Shown: positions 8,943-16,800, counted from the first letter of the stretch. The stretch is 27,246 nucleotides of DNA from JBGVMW01 sp045125095 (GCA_045125095.1 JBGVMW010000203.1:1-27246); one strand, 5' to 3'. Notes: generated from the letters alone by a model not told the origin. Numbers and translations: made by a program.

Positions 8943-9062
8943 AACTTCACCATATCACTTATCTATTTTCCTGATAGCACTGGAACATAGCCTCAGCGTA
9001 GCCCGCTACGTTTTTTGTCCTGTGCTCTCAGATAAATATTCTGCGTGAATGGTATAGTTATT
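8940..9062. repeat. Imperfect inverted-repeat element, 123 bp
   Basis: The left arm (8940-8980) and the reverse complement of the right arm (9022-9062) are both 41 bp and match at about two thirds of positions without gaps. Both begin AATAACT and end AGCAC. In the centre, CGTAGC-CC-GCTACG followed by six T (8997-9016) is a compact plus-strand terminator-like hairpin, though no plus-strand gene precedes it. It could be a MITE-like insertion. No second copy was found in the window. Confidence 0.45.
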
Positions 9063-9089
9063 TACAAAACGATGTACTGGATAATGACA

Positions 9090-9158
9090 ACAAAAAAGAG
9101 ACTTTCCACACAAAATAGAAAGCATGTAACATGCTCTTTATTTTGTGTGAAAAGTCTC
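9090..9158 (-). terminator. Strong terminator hairpin
   Basis: GAGACTTT-C-CACACAAAATA (from 9098) pairs with its complement ending GTCTC at 9158. An inner stem AGCAT/ATGCT closes the loop. On the minus strand the hairpin is followed by six T. Confidence 0.85.
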
Positions 9159-9270
9159 ATTACCATCTATCATTATCCGGTTTGCACCACCAGGCAATTA
9201 CGCCGCGTATGTTGACAGTGCAATTTAATTACTCCCTTTTCTATGAAGTTGCAATACAGCTTTAAACTGT
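9092..9270 (-). ncRNA. Candidate small RNA or attenuated leader, about 180 nt
   Basis: On the minus strand a good promoter (9277-9306) is followed by about 110 nt with no reading frame of note, then a very strong terminator (9098-9158). Inside, TTGCAC and GTGCAA can pair around a GGC-loop-GCC hairpin. GGATAATGA-type arms (9079-9087 and 9170-9178) flank the terminator symmetrically. The next minus-strand gene is the calcium ATPase 260 bp further on, so an attenuating leader is possible. I could not match it to a known RNA family. Confidence 0.5.
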
Positions 9271-9276
9271 GAATTA

Positions 9277-9306
9277 AGTATAACTATATGGGTGGTTGTT
9301 TGTCAA
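9277..9306 (-). promoter_or_regulatory. Promoter of the candidate small RNA
   Basis: TTGACA (9301-9306) and TATACT (9277-9282) on the minus strand have an 18-bp spacer. It lies 112 bp after the nudC stop codon. Nothing else is seen between 9307 and 9417. Confidence 0.65.
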
Positions 9307-9417
9307 TTATTTTTTCAGTTTTTCATATATCTAATTGTTATGCACTCATTCTGCCAATATGCGACTTAACCATCTGCACAGACTAAGGTAACTCATTTTC
9401 TTATGGCTGTTCCACAT

Positions 9418-10248
9418 CTAACGATTTCGCCCCAATCGAAAGTTCTCTATCATCTCATTTGTTAAACTGATTTTTGAGGGATTAACCGGAATTTCCTCCC
9501 GAGTAAACCAACCTGCATAGGATAATTCTGCTTCCTCACGCGTGATAGTATCATCACCATCCACTTCACAGGTATAACCTACCAGTAATGTATCTGTAAA
9601 AGACCATGGTTGTGACTTATAGTATCTGATATTTTTTACTTTCAGTCCAACCTCCTCCATCACCTCACGTCGAACGGTATCTTCTAGTGTTTCTCCCACT
9701 TCCGCGTAGCCTGCCACCAATGCATAACGCTGATAACTGCTATGGGATGCGTTATATTTGGTAAGCAAAATCTTATCGCCATTTGTAATCGCAACAATTA
9801 CTGACGGCGAAATAACCGGATACACTGTCTTTCCACATTCCGTACAGATTAACGCCCTCTCCACCCGACTCCTTCTCAACGAATTTCCACAGCAACTGCA
9901 ATACCGCTGGTTCTGATACCATCTGTGAATCTGCACGCCTGTAATCGCCGCAAAACTTTTCCACATAGGCTCTGCGGTGCGAAACAGCTTCGACTCCTGA
10001 TAAGTAAACGTTCCAAAGGGCTGCAGCGAATCCTCTATCATAAAATAATTCTTATCATCTACGGAAAATAAAAACTGCATCTCCTCTTTGTTACACCCAA
10101 TATCTTCCCATGTTGGAAATGCCAGCTCCTCATCTTGCATAGATACTAACAGGCTATCCCCCTGAAAAGAAAATACAAAATCTCCGGATGCTGGCTCTTT
10201 TTCCTCATATGTCACGTAATACTGGTGTGGATAAATATCTTGAATCAT
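9418..10248 (-). CDS. nudC: NAD+ diphosphatase / NAD-decapping Nudix hydrolase NudC
   Basis: This cytoplasmic enzyme hydrolyses NADH or NAD+ to NMN(H) and AMP, and family members also remove NAD caps from RNA. The zinc ribbon has Cys117/Cys120 and Cys135/Cys138. It is followed by a complete Nudix box (Gly180 to Leu202, with Glu186, Arg194-Glu195 and Glu198-Glu199). The SQPWSFTDTLL motif after the box marks the NudC subgroup (SQPWPFPxS). The 276-residue length is normal. The ATG follows GAGGAG. The gene stands alone with its own promoter (10366-10394) and a palindrome in its leader (10306-10347). Confidence 0.93.
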   Translation of the reverse strand: MIQDIYPHQYYVTYEEKEPASGDFVFSFQGDSLLVSMQDEELAFPTWEDIGCNKEEMQFLFSVDDKNYFMIEDSLQPFGTFTYQESKLFRTAEPMWKSFAAITGVQIHRWYQNQRYCSCCGNSLRRSRVERALICTECGKTVYPVISPSVIVAITNGDKILLTKYNASHSSYQRYALVAGYAEVGETLEDTVRREVMEEVGLKVKNIRYYKSQPWSFTDTLLVGYTCEVDGDDTITREEAELSYAGWFTREEIPVNPSKISLTNEMIENFRLGRNR

Positions 10249-10305
10249 ATTTTTCTCCTCACTTATGCTTAATATTTAGATAATTGCGAAACGCCAACAA
10301 GGTAA

Positions 10306-10347
10306 TGAATTGTTTGTGACAGATCGCGATTTGCTGCAAACAATTCA
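10306..10347. promoter_or_regulatory. 42-bp palindrome in the nudC leader
   Basis: TGAATTGTTTG (10306-10316) and CAAACAATTCA (10337-10347) are a perfect 11-bp inverted repeat. Near the centre is ATCGCGAT, itself a palindrome. It begins about 12 nt into the predicted nudC transcript and is not followed by a U-tract, so it looks more like an operator or regulatory hairpin than a terminator. Confidence 0.4.
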
Positions 10348-10365
10348 CGCATGGCAACCTCTTAA

Positions 10366-10394
10366 TTTATAGCACATATCCCTTCTACCTGCAA
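10366..10394 (-). promoter_or_regulatory. Promoter for nudC
   Basis: TTGCAG (10389-10394) and TATAAA (10366-10371) on the minus strand are spaced 17 bp. The -35 box overlaps the edge of interspersed-repeat copy B. Confidence 0.6.
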
Positions 10395-10447
10395 GAAATT
10401 TCATACATTACGTCATGCAACGGACTGTTGTAATTTCCTAGTATATA
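10391..10447. repeat. Interspersed palindromic repeat, copy B
   Basis: The core (GAAATTTCATACATTACGTC onward) and right arm AATTTCCTAGTATATA match the copies at 25608 and 25756 with few changes. The outer left arm TATATACTAG is lost and replaced by unrelated sequence. The right arm runs directly into the U-tract of the phnX terminator. Confidence 0.8.
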
Positions 10448-10486
10448 AAAAGCACGGAAATGGTGTAACAATCACCATTTCCGTGC
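10447..10486 (-). terminator. Terminator of the phn operon
   Basis: GCACGGAAATGGTG (10452-10465) and CACCATTTCCGTGC (10473-10486) form a perfect 14-bp stem with a 7-nt loop. On the minus strand it is followed by TTTTT. It lies about 40 bp after the phnX stop. Confidence 0.93.
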
Positions 10487-10525
10487 CAACACACAAACAA
10501 TCTACTCCAAAGATATTACCTATAT

Positions 10526-11305
10526 TTACCCTAACGCTTCCACTAACGGAATCAAATGCTTGGTATTTGGAATCACATAATCAGCTCCAGCCTGCCAGTA
10601 AACCGATTCCACCTTCTTATATAATTCCTTATATTCCTCTAAAGATAGTTTATTAAATTCTTCCTCTGATAATGCCATAATGGAACTTCCTTCTACAATA
10701 CCAACGGTAATCACACCAGCATTACGTCCTTCTGTAATATCTGCTACGGTATCACCAACTTTGATTACATTTGCAGCAGAAGTTAATTTCAACGCTTCCA
10801 TATTTTTGTAAATCATATATGGATATGGTCTACCCATATTGTTTACAGCATTGGGGCTGAACCAGCAATCCGGCTCATATCCGGCTTTTTTTGCCTCTTC
10901 TACCACAACTGCCATCATAGCATCTGTATATCCTGTTGTAGAACCAATTTTGATGCCCATGTTACGAAGTTCAGCAACTGTCTCTAACACATATGGCTTA
11001 GGCTCTGCAAAATTATGTACAATGTCTATGATTCCATGTTCACTTTTCCGGTATACACGGTCAACATCCTCTTCTGTCCAGTCTCCACCGTGTATAGACT
11101 TCCATAATTCATGGATTCTAGGCATGGACATCATAGCCTTTACGTGATCGCGCTTTAACATACCCATAGGTTTTCTTACTTCTTCGATAGTTGGTTCAAT
11201 TCCCTCCGCCTTAAATGCTTCCACAAACGCCTGTACTGGTGCAAAACATCCAAAATCTACTGTTGTTCCTGCCCAATCAAAAATTACTCCTTCAATTCTA
11301 CTCAT
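10526..11305 (-). CDS. phnX: Phosphonoacetaldehyde hydrolase
   Basis: The enzyme cleaves the carbon-phosphorus bond of phosphonoacetaldehyde to acetaldehyde and phosphate, the last step of 2-aminoethylphosphonate breakdown. It belongs to the HAD superfamily. The nucleophile Asp10 lies in IFDWAGT, the Schiff-base Lys51 in GMLKRDHV (same 41-residue spacing as in the Bacillus cereus enzyme), and the acidic motif is KVGDTVADI. The start at 11305 (MSRIEGV) is preferred, because GGAG lies six bases before it. An ATG at 11317 in the same frame has poor ribosome-site spacing. It is the last gene of the phn operon and ends shortly before a strong terminator. Confidence 0.95.
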   Translation of the reverse strand: MSRIEGVIFDWAGTTVDFGCFAPVQAFVEAFKAEGIEPTIEEVRKPMGMLKRDHVKAMMSMPRIHELWKSIHGGDWTEEDVDRVYRKSEHGIIDIVHNFAEPKPYVLETVAELRNMGIKIGSTTGYTDAMMAVVVEEAKKAGYEPDCWFSPNAVNNMGRPYPYMIYKNMEALKLTSAANVIKVGDTVADITEGRNAGVITVGIVEGSSIMALSEEEFNKLSLEEYKELYKKVESVYWQAGADYVIPNTKHLIPLVEALG

Positions 11306-11353
11306 ACGAATCTCCATTTCTCCGCTTTTGCGGTATTAAACCTCTATCGTTAC

Positions 11354-12451
11354 TTATTCTGCTTTCCCTGCTAAAAACTCTTTCATGATTTTATATAATG
11401 TTTCCATATCTTCACAGTAAATCTCTCCGATATTACCAATTCGGAATGTTTCCGCTTCCGTTACCTTTCCCGGATAAATAGCATATCCCCGCTCTTTTAT
11501 ATATTCGTACATCTCACTAAAGGAATAATTCGCATTCTCCGGGAATAAAAAAGTTGTGATAATTGGTCCCTGATGAGTTGCATCAATATAAGTATCATAC
11601 CCCAACTCCTTCATGCGTGCAATTAAAAGCTTATTATTATCCGTATATCGCTTATTTCTAGCTACAATACCACCTTCCTGGTGTAATTCCTCCATTGCCT
11701 TTGCAAATGCAAGAACTACATGTGTCGGCGAAGTGAATCTCCATTTTCCATCCTTTTCCATCGTAATCCACTGGTCATATAAATCTAAAGAAAGACTTCT
11801 TGCTTTTCCCTTACTTGCAAGTAACAAATCTTTTCTTGCAATAATAAAGGAGAATCCAGGTACGCCCTGAATACATTTATTGGCTGAACTAATTAAGAAA
11901 TCAATCCCCCACTCCTTCATTGGAATATCCACACCGCCAAAACTGCTCATAGCATCTACAATATAGACTTTTCCACACTCATGTACAACTTCTCCCACCG
12001 CTTTGATATCATTTAAGATACCGGAAGTTGTCTCACTGTGTACCATGGAAACATGAGTAATTGCACTATCCTTCTGCAATCGTTCTCTGATAATCTCTGC
12101 ATCCGGAATCTTATTGTAAGCTTCCTTATAGATATCATATGAAATACAATTATGCTCTGCAATATCTGCCATACGCTCGCCATAGGCACCATTTGCAGCA
12201 ATTAACAGCTTATCCTCTGTTCCTACCACACTGGATAATACAGACTCTACACCAAAGGTACCGCTACCCTGCATCAGAATTACCGTATATTCAGATTCCT
12301 CTACATGCGCTAAGGATAATAATTCTTTACGAATCTTCTGTGTAATCTGCTTATAATCATCGTCCCATGTGCAGTGGTCAAATAACATTTCCTCTTTTAC
12401 AGATTCTGTTGTTGTTAACGGTCCCGGTGTCAATAACTTGTAATTTTTCAT
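11354..12451 (-). CDS. phnW: 2-aminoethylphosphonate--pyruvate transaminase
   Basis: A PLP enzyme that transfers the amino group of 2-aminoethylphosphonate to pyruvate, giving phosphonoacetaldehyde and alanine. The 365-residue sequence has the family start YKLLTPGPLTTT, the cofactor-binding Asp166 in VDAMSSFGG and the Schiff-base Lys192 in SSANKCIQGVPG. The start at 12451 (MKNYKLL) has GGAG at good spacing. An upstream ATG at 12478 would add nine residues with no family match. The gene lies 48 bp upstream of phnX and supplies its substrate. Confidence 0.95.
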   Translation of the reverse strand: MKNYKLLTPGPLTTTESVKEEMLFDHCTWDDDYKQITQKIRKELLSLAHVEESEYTVILMQGSGTFGVESVLSSVVGTEDKLLIAANGAYGERMADIAEHNCISYDIYKEAYNKIPDAEIIRERLQKDSAITHVSMVHSETTSGILNDIKAVGEVVHECGKVYIVDAMSSFGGVDIPMKEWGIDFLISSANKCIQGVPGFSFIIARKDLLLASKGKARSLSLDLYDQWITMEKDGKWRFTSPTHVVLAFAKAMEELHQEGGIVARNKRYTDNNKLLIARMKELGYDTYIDATHQGPIITTFLFPENANYSFSEMYEYIKERGYAIYPGKVTEAETFRIGNIGEIYCEDMETLYKIMKEFLAGKAE

Positions 12452-12493
12452 TTTTTCTCTCCATTCTGCCGCTTGCAACGGCTTCTCTTTTTA

Positions 12494-12520
12494 GCATCTT
12501 CCCTTCAAATTCGCGCGCAC
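12494..12520. repeat. Short remnant of the interspersed repeat
   Basis: Twenty-seven bases here match bases 3600-3626 of copy A at all but about four positions (shared GCATCTTCC and TTCAAATTCG). It sits in the 79-bp gap between phnS and phnW. No arms are present, so this is a relic at best. Confidence 0.35.
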
Positions 12521-12530
12521 TTTATTTTAC

Positions 12531-13523
12531 TTACTTTGTTTTACAACTTTCTGATAACTCTTGGTGCTTCTTTAATAAATCTACTGTCAGCTTTTCCGGA
12601 AATACCTTAGCGTTTGCTGATGCATGTTCACCATCCGCTTCTTCTCCTTCATAAAGTGGGATTGGATAATAGCTAAGTAATTCTTCTCTGGCATTCTTAA
12701 TGATACATTCAGCCATTTCCATGGCTTTGTCATTACTCTTTTCACCCTTGTCTACTACAGCTAATGATTCCGTTAAGCTGAAATTACCTTCTGTAGGGTC
12801 CACAAAATCGATTGGCAGACCATCTTCTTTATCAGCAATTGCCTGCTGACGAAGTCCGAATCCGATTGCCACTTCTCCTGCACGTAATTTTTTTAATGGA
12901 CCGGAACCGGATTCTTCAATATGTGGTCCTGCATTTTCATAAATGCCTGTCAACACTTCTTTTGCTCCATCTTCACCATATTCAGATACTAAGCCTTGCA
13001 GCAACAACCATGCAGTCGAAGAAGAACTGATATCGGTAACGGATAAAAACCCTGCATAAGAAGGATCTGCTAAATCTTTTAATGAGGCTGGTACTTCAAG
13101 ATTATTTTCTTCTACCATTTCTGTATTATAGATAATGGTACCTTCCTGCGCTGTAATTGGCGCACAGTAAGACGGATATTCCTCCAATGTGCCAGCATCA
13201 AAGGTTAAATCCTTAAACATACTATTCTGATCCTGTGCACTTTCTACATAAAAGGTACTCATAGTAATCAAATCTGCTTCTAAATTGTTTCCCTCAGCTA
13301 ATAACTTACCGCCAAGCTCTGACGTACCAAATGTCTGAATCATATACTGGTCTTTGTAACCATTATTGTCTAATGCATGTTTCATTGCTTCTACGGCTTC
13401 ATCATCTGCATTGGAATAAATAACAACCATATCATTTGCTCCGCTACTACAGCCACACAATGTACTACCTGCCACAGCAACGGTAAGCCCCCATGCCATA
13501 AGTTTTTTAATTGATTTTTTCAT
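12531..13523 (-). CDS. phnS: 2-aminoethylphosphonate ABC transporter substrate-binding lipoprotein
   Basis: The 330-residue protein has a lipoprotein signal: Lys-rich start, hydrophobic core and lipobox LCGC with Cys25 as the lipidation site. The rest resembles iron/AEP-type extracellular binding proteins (VVIYSNADDEAVEAM, DISSSSTAWLLL, GPLKKLRAGEVAIGFGLRQQA). It would capture 2-aminoethylphosphonate outside the membrane and pass it to the permease. Substrate assignment follows from the neighbouring phnW and phnX rather than from a diagnostic residue. Its first 17 bases overlap the permease gene, implying translational coupling. Confidence 0.88.
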   Translation of the reverse strand: MKKSIKKLMAWGLTVAVAGSTLCGCSSGANDMVVIYSNADDEAVEAMKHALDNNGYKDQYMIQTFGTSELGGKLLAEGNNLEADLITMSTFYVESAQDQNSMFKDLTFDAGTLEEYPSYCAPITAQEGTIIYNTEMVEENNLEVPASLKDLADPSYAGFLSVTDISSSSTAWLLLQGLVSEYGEDGAKEVLTGIYENAGPHIEESGSGPLKKLRAGEVAIGFGLRQQAIADKEDGLPIDFVDPTEGNFSLTESLAVVDKGEKSNDKAMEMAECIIKNAREELLSYYPIPLYEGEEADGEHASANAKVFPEKLTVDLLKKHQELSESCKTK

Positions 13524-15159
13524 TTTGAATTTCTCTCCTTTGGTTTCGTTTTGCTAAATAATTCAACAGTTGTTTTCCAACAACATTTATAAATAAGATA
13601 ATCAGTGATAACACAAATATCTCATTAAATTTGTTATAATACTGCAATTCCTTTATTTTTGTGGTCACCACCATAGTTCGTGCTCCTGCGATAAAAATAA
13701 CTGCACTGATGGTTACCATTGCATTTATAAAATAGTAACTGCATACTTCTAAAATTGTACCTAACATATTTGGTGTTACAATGCGTATTATGGTATGTAT
13801 CCACTTGTCACCCATGAGCATTGCTGTTGTTTCCCATGAGGAATTCAGCTTTAACAACGCATTTTTCATCATCAGATATGGGGTAGAATAATAATGTACA
13901 ATATTACAAATTACCAAAATCACCAATGTTCCCTGTAAGGACGAACCAGAAAACAGGAACAGATATGCAAGACCTAACACCATACCCGGAATGGTATTTG
14001 TAACCATGGCAAAGCCATCCAACAGCTTTTTCATCATTGCCGGAAGCTTACATCTTGCCGCTGCAATTGCTCCGGCATAAGCAAGAAAGGTACCAACCAC
14101 AGCCGTTAATACTGCGGTTATCAGGGAATTTTTCATAACACGGACCAGTGCCGAATCTGCAAATACATCCTTCACATGCGCAAAGGTGAATGCTACCCGG
14201 TAAGGCCATTCCTGCACAAACGGAACTACAAAAATAACTGCAAAGATAGAAAGTACACATACCATAACCAATGCAGCCACCACACCTAGCACACCATCAC
14301 GGATATAATTTTTCTTCATTTCAATCTCTGTTACTTTGTGGTAACGTATATTGTATTTTTCCAGAATGTGCAATACGACAATACTAACAATGGACGGCAG
14401 AAGCATACAAAGGGCTACTACTGCACCTCTTCCAAAGTCAGGTACGCTTCCTAACATCTCTTTGTACAATACACCTGCAATGGTTTCAAATTCTCCTCCC
14501 ACAGCTGCCGGAATACCAAAATCTGTAAAGCAGAGAAAAAATGTCTGAATAAAGGATGTTATCATCGTTCCTATTAATGGACGCAAAATCGTCATAGAAA
14601 ACATACGAATCGGTCCATCCTTCATAAGCTTTGATACTACCATGTAATTCATGTCAATATATTGCATGGCATTCTGCATCAGCATAAAAGACACTGGTAA
14701 TGTATAAATGATATATCCCGTCAGCAAACCATTAAATCCATAAATATCAAACAACTGAAATCCCAAAAGTTTCGTAATCAATCCCTGTTTACCAAAAGAA
14801 TAAATAATAGCAAATCCGTAAGTAATAGTTGGCAATAACATAGGAAGCTTTGCCACACCACCAATCAGCTTTTTGAACCACACCGGTACATTGGTGTACC
14901 GGATGGTCAATGATAAGAGAAATGCAAGCAATGTAGTAACAATGGCACTGACTGCTGACACCAGAAAACTGTTGCCTAACGCCATCAAAATACTGTTTTC
15001 TGTCATGACATCATAAAAATTGCCAAGTCCTATTCCCTGTTCCGTGGAAAAGGCTTTCAACAGCAATACCACAGCAGGCAATAGCAAAAACGCTGCAAAG
15101 AACAAGAACAGAATGCAAAAAACAGTTACGCCTTCTTTATGAATATGTTTGTTTTTCAC
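13507..15159 (-). CDS. phnU: 2-aminoethylphosphonate ABC transporter, fused double permease
   Basis: At 550 residues it carries two binding-protein-dependent permease domains in one chain, each with about six membrane segments. The cytoplasmic EAA-type loops (MKDGPIRMFSMTILRPLIG and MGDKWIHTIIRIVTPNMLG) contact the ATPase. This matches the PhnU2-type AEP permease and the Fe(III)-transport FbpB layout, in which one polypeptide replaces two subunits. Translation starts with GTG at 15159 behind a strong AGGAGG that overlaps the phnT stop region. The 3' end overlaps phnS. Confidence 0.88.
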   Translation of the reverse strand: MKNKHIHKEGVTVFCILFLFFAAFLLLPAVVLLLKAFSTEQGIGLGNFYDVMTENSILMALGNSFLVSAVSAIVTTLLAFLLSLTIRYTNVPVWFKKLIGGVAKLPMLLPTITYGFAIIYSFGKQGLITKLLGFQLFDIYGFNGLLTGYIIYTLPVSFMLMQNAMQYIDMNYMVVSKLMKDGPIRMFSMTILRPLIGTMITSFIQTFFLCFTDFGIPAAVGGEFETIAGVLYKEMLGSVPDFGRGAVVALCMLLPSIVSIVVLHILEKYNIRYHKVTEIEMKKNYIRDGVLGVVAALVMVCVLSIFAVIFVVPFVQEWPYRVAFTFAHVKDVFADSALVRVMKNSLITAVLTAVVGTFLAYAGAIAAARCKLPAMMKKLLDGFAMVTNTIPGMVLGLAYLFLFSGSSLQGTLVILVICNIVHYYSTPYLMMKNALLKLNSSWETTAMLMGDKWIHTIIRIVTPNMLGTILEVCSYYFINAMVTISAVIFIAGARTMVVTTKIKELQYYNKFNEIFVLSLIILFINVVGKQLLNYLAKRNQRREIQNEKIN

Positions 15160-15172
15160 AGTGTTTTCCTCC

Positions 15173-15931
15173 TCACATTCCTACTGCCTGCATGTGAAAC
15201 AGAGAAAGGATATTATTTTTTTTAATTTGTAACTGGTTTAAAATAAATTTCTCCACAAAATGATTCTCTGGCTCATTGATTATTTCATCCGGTCTTCCAT
15301 ACTGGGAAATAGAGCCTTCATTTACAATCAGAACACGGTCGGACAAGGTCAACGCTTCCTCAGGATCATGTGTTACAATAATCGTTGTTAAATGATACTG
15401 CTTTGCAATCGTTTGAATTCTATCTTTAATGGATTCCTTAATTACTCCATCCAGCGCACTTAATGGCTCATCTAACAGAAGAATCTTTGGTTTCATTACC
15501 ATCGTTCTTGCCAACGCCACTCTCTGTTTCTGACCACCAGAGAGCTGGTCAATCTTCTTATTCAAATGCTCCTCTAAGCCTAGAAGATGAATCAACTCAT
15601 CCACTTCCTCTTTGGTTGATACATTTGGACAGTTACGCAATCCGTATGTAATGTTCTTATATACATTTAAGTTTGGAAACAATGCGTAGTCCTGAAAAAC
15701 AATATTAAAACCTCTTTTTTCCATTGCTACATTTGTAATATCTTCTTCATGAAAAATAATCTTTCCACTGTCCGGCATGGTAATTCCCAATATCAGATTT
15801 AATAAGGTAGTTTTTCCACAACCGGATGGACCTAAAATTGAAACAATCTCGCCTTCACCGATTTCCAATGAAATGTCATTTAAAATTGTTTTTCCATCAT
15901 AACTTTTCTTTATATTTTGTAATTTGAGCAT
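15173..15931 (-). CDS. phnT: 2-aminoethylphosphonate ABC transporter ATP-binding protein
   Basis: A 252-residue ABC ATPase with Walker A GPSGCGKT (residues 34-41), Q-loop Gln80, signature LSGGQ (130-134), Walker B ILLLDE (150-155) and switch His188. It is the first gene of the operon phnT-phnU-phnS-phnW-phnX and energises uptake of 2-aminoethylphosphonate through the fused permease. The C-terminal extension is short, with no clear regulatory domain. The ATG follows AAAGGA at seven bases. The gene lies under a likely PhoP-controlled promoter. Confidence 0.92.
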   Translation of the reverse strand: MLKLQNIKKSYDGKTILNDISLEIGEGEIVSILGPSGCGKTTLLNLILGITMPDSGKIIFHEEDITNVAMEKRGFNIVFQDYALFPNLNVYKNITYGLRNCPNVSTKEEVDELIHLLGLEEHLNKKIDQLSGGQKQRVALARTMVMKPKILLLDEPLSALDGVIKESIKDRIQTIAKQYHLTTIIVTHDPEEALTLSDRVLIVNEGSISQYGRPDEIINEPENHFVEKFILNQLQIKKNNILSLFHMQAVGM

Positions 15932-15973
15932 ATTGTATCCTTTCTAAAATGTGTTTCATATATTTACTCCCAC

Positions 15974-15997
15974 CAGCAACCGGGTAGCTTGTTGCTG
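15974..15997. promoter_or_regulatory. Small hairpin in the phn leader
   Basis: CAGCAAC (15974-15980) and GTTGCTG (15991-15997) are a perfect 7-bp inverted repeat, 43 bp upstream of phnT. There is no U-tract. It could be a leader hairpin or an operator. Confidence 0.35.
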
Positions 15998-16034
15998 ACA
16001 TGGTTCATTTTATCAATGGATGCAAATGTAAACT

Positions 16035-16072
16035 ATCATATTTTTGTTTAGACAATGTAAAAAGAATGTAAG
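16035..16072 (-). promoter_or_regulatory. PhoP-box-like direct repeats and -10 of the phn operon
   Basis: On the minus strand CTTACA (16072), TTTACA (16061) and TAAACA (16050) begin exactly 11 bp apart, each separated by five bases. Four bases after the last comes TATGAT (16035-16040). Direct TTAACA-like hexamers with 5-bp spacing in place of a -35 box are the hallmark of PhoP-activated promoters in Bacillus. A further TTTACA lies at 16027-16032, out of phase. Confidence 0.55.
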
Positions 16073-16082
16073 ACTTATACTT

Positions 16083-16111
16083 TTGCTACAAGCTTATAAC
16101 AAACATAGAAT
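16083..16111 (+). promoter_or_regulatory. Possible promoter for the SOD-like gene
   Basis: TTGCTA (16083-16088) and TAGAAT (16106-16111) are spaced 17 bp on the plus strand. The leader would be about 125 nt. The match to consensus is moderate. Confidence 0.4.
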
Positions 16112-16245
16112 AGATTTCGGTAACGAGTCAGTACTATCCCCAATAGTTACAAACTTTTTTTCTAAGCATACACTAAAGCAAGAGCAAGTTATCGCGTTTC
16201 GGTGGATGATTTAAACGCCGCTTACGCGCCGGAATGGAGTTTATT

Positions 16246-16728
16246 ATGTATCACCAATCTCTCTTTTTTCAAATGATATCCAGCAATATTCCTGTTGCTG
16301 CTGCTATTATAAATGGCAATCCATCTCATGAGCATCTGACTGGCATTGTCCAGTTCTATTATGTACCTTTCGGCGGCATGATTATTGCAACGGAGCTTGC
16401 CGGCCTGCCGTCAAGTACCATAAATGGACCGGAATTTCTTGGTTTCCATATTCATGAAATGGGCGATTGTTCTGATGATTTCACCCACACTGGCAACCAT
16501 CTTAATCCAGAAAACCTGCCACATCCACACCATTTAGGAGATCTTCCCCCTATTTTAAATAACAATGGATATGCCTACTCTGTAGTGTATGATTCCCACT
16601 TAAAAACTTCTGATATATTAGGGAAAGCAGTGATTATTCATAACCAACGGGATGACTTTACCACGCAGCCTTCCGGGGATTCCGGTACGAAAATCGGGTG
16701 TGGGTTAATTGTTGCAGTAAAAAGATAA
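16246..16728 (+). CDS. Cu/Zn superoxide dismutase-like protein
   Basis: A 160-residue protein of the SodC fold. All metal ligands are present: copper His68, His70 and His132, bridging His85, and zinc His93, His96 and Asp99. The intramolecular disulfide pair is Cys75 and Cys152. The active-site Arg that steers superoxide is Lys149 here (GTKIGCGLI). No signal peptide or lipobox is seen, so it is probably cytoplasmic, unusual for bacterial SodC but common among short clostridial members. The start at 16246 is chosen for the GGAG six bases upstream. An ATG at 16234 adds four residues without a ribosome site. It is the only complete plus-strand gene here. Confidence 0.88.
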   Translation: MYHQSLFFQMISSNIPVAAAIINGNPSHEHLTGIVQFYYVPFGGMIIATELAGLPSSTINGPEFLGFHIHEMGDCSDDFTHTGNHLNPENLPHPHHLGDLPPILNNNGYAYSVVYDSHLKTSDILGKAVIIHNQRDDFTTQPSGDSGTKIGCGLIVAVKR

Positions 16729-16750
16729 AATATAGAAACAATTGTAGACA

Positions 16751-16800
16751 AAAAAAGCAAGACTCCTTAGTGCAACATTACTAAGAACTCCTGCTTTTTT
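16751..16800. terminator. Bidirectional terminator between the SOD-like and kinase genes
   Basis: AAAAAAGCA pairs with TGCTTTTTT, and CTTAGT pairs with ACTAAG inside a symmetric internal loop. T-runs exist on both strands, so it can end both convergent transcripts. Confidence 0.8.

Noticed and set aside
8997..9016. Terminator of a plus-strand gene
   Set aside because: The hairpin and T-run are convincing, but no plus-strand gene or promoter precedes it. It is treated as part of the inverted-repeat element.
9092..9270. A manganese-sensing yybP-ykoY riboswitch for the ATPase
   Set aside because: GGGAGTA and GTCAACATAC are reminiscent, but the closing stem and the GCAAGACC-type element are not present.
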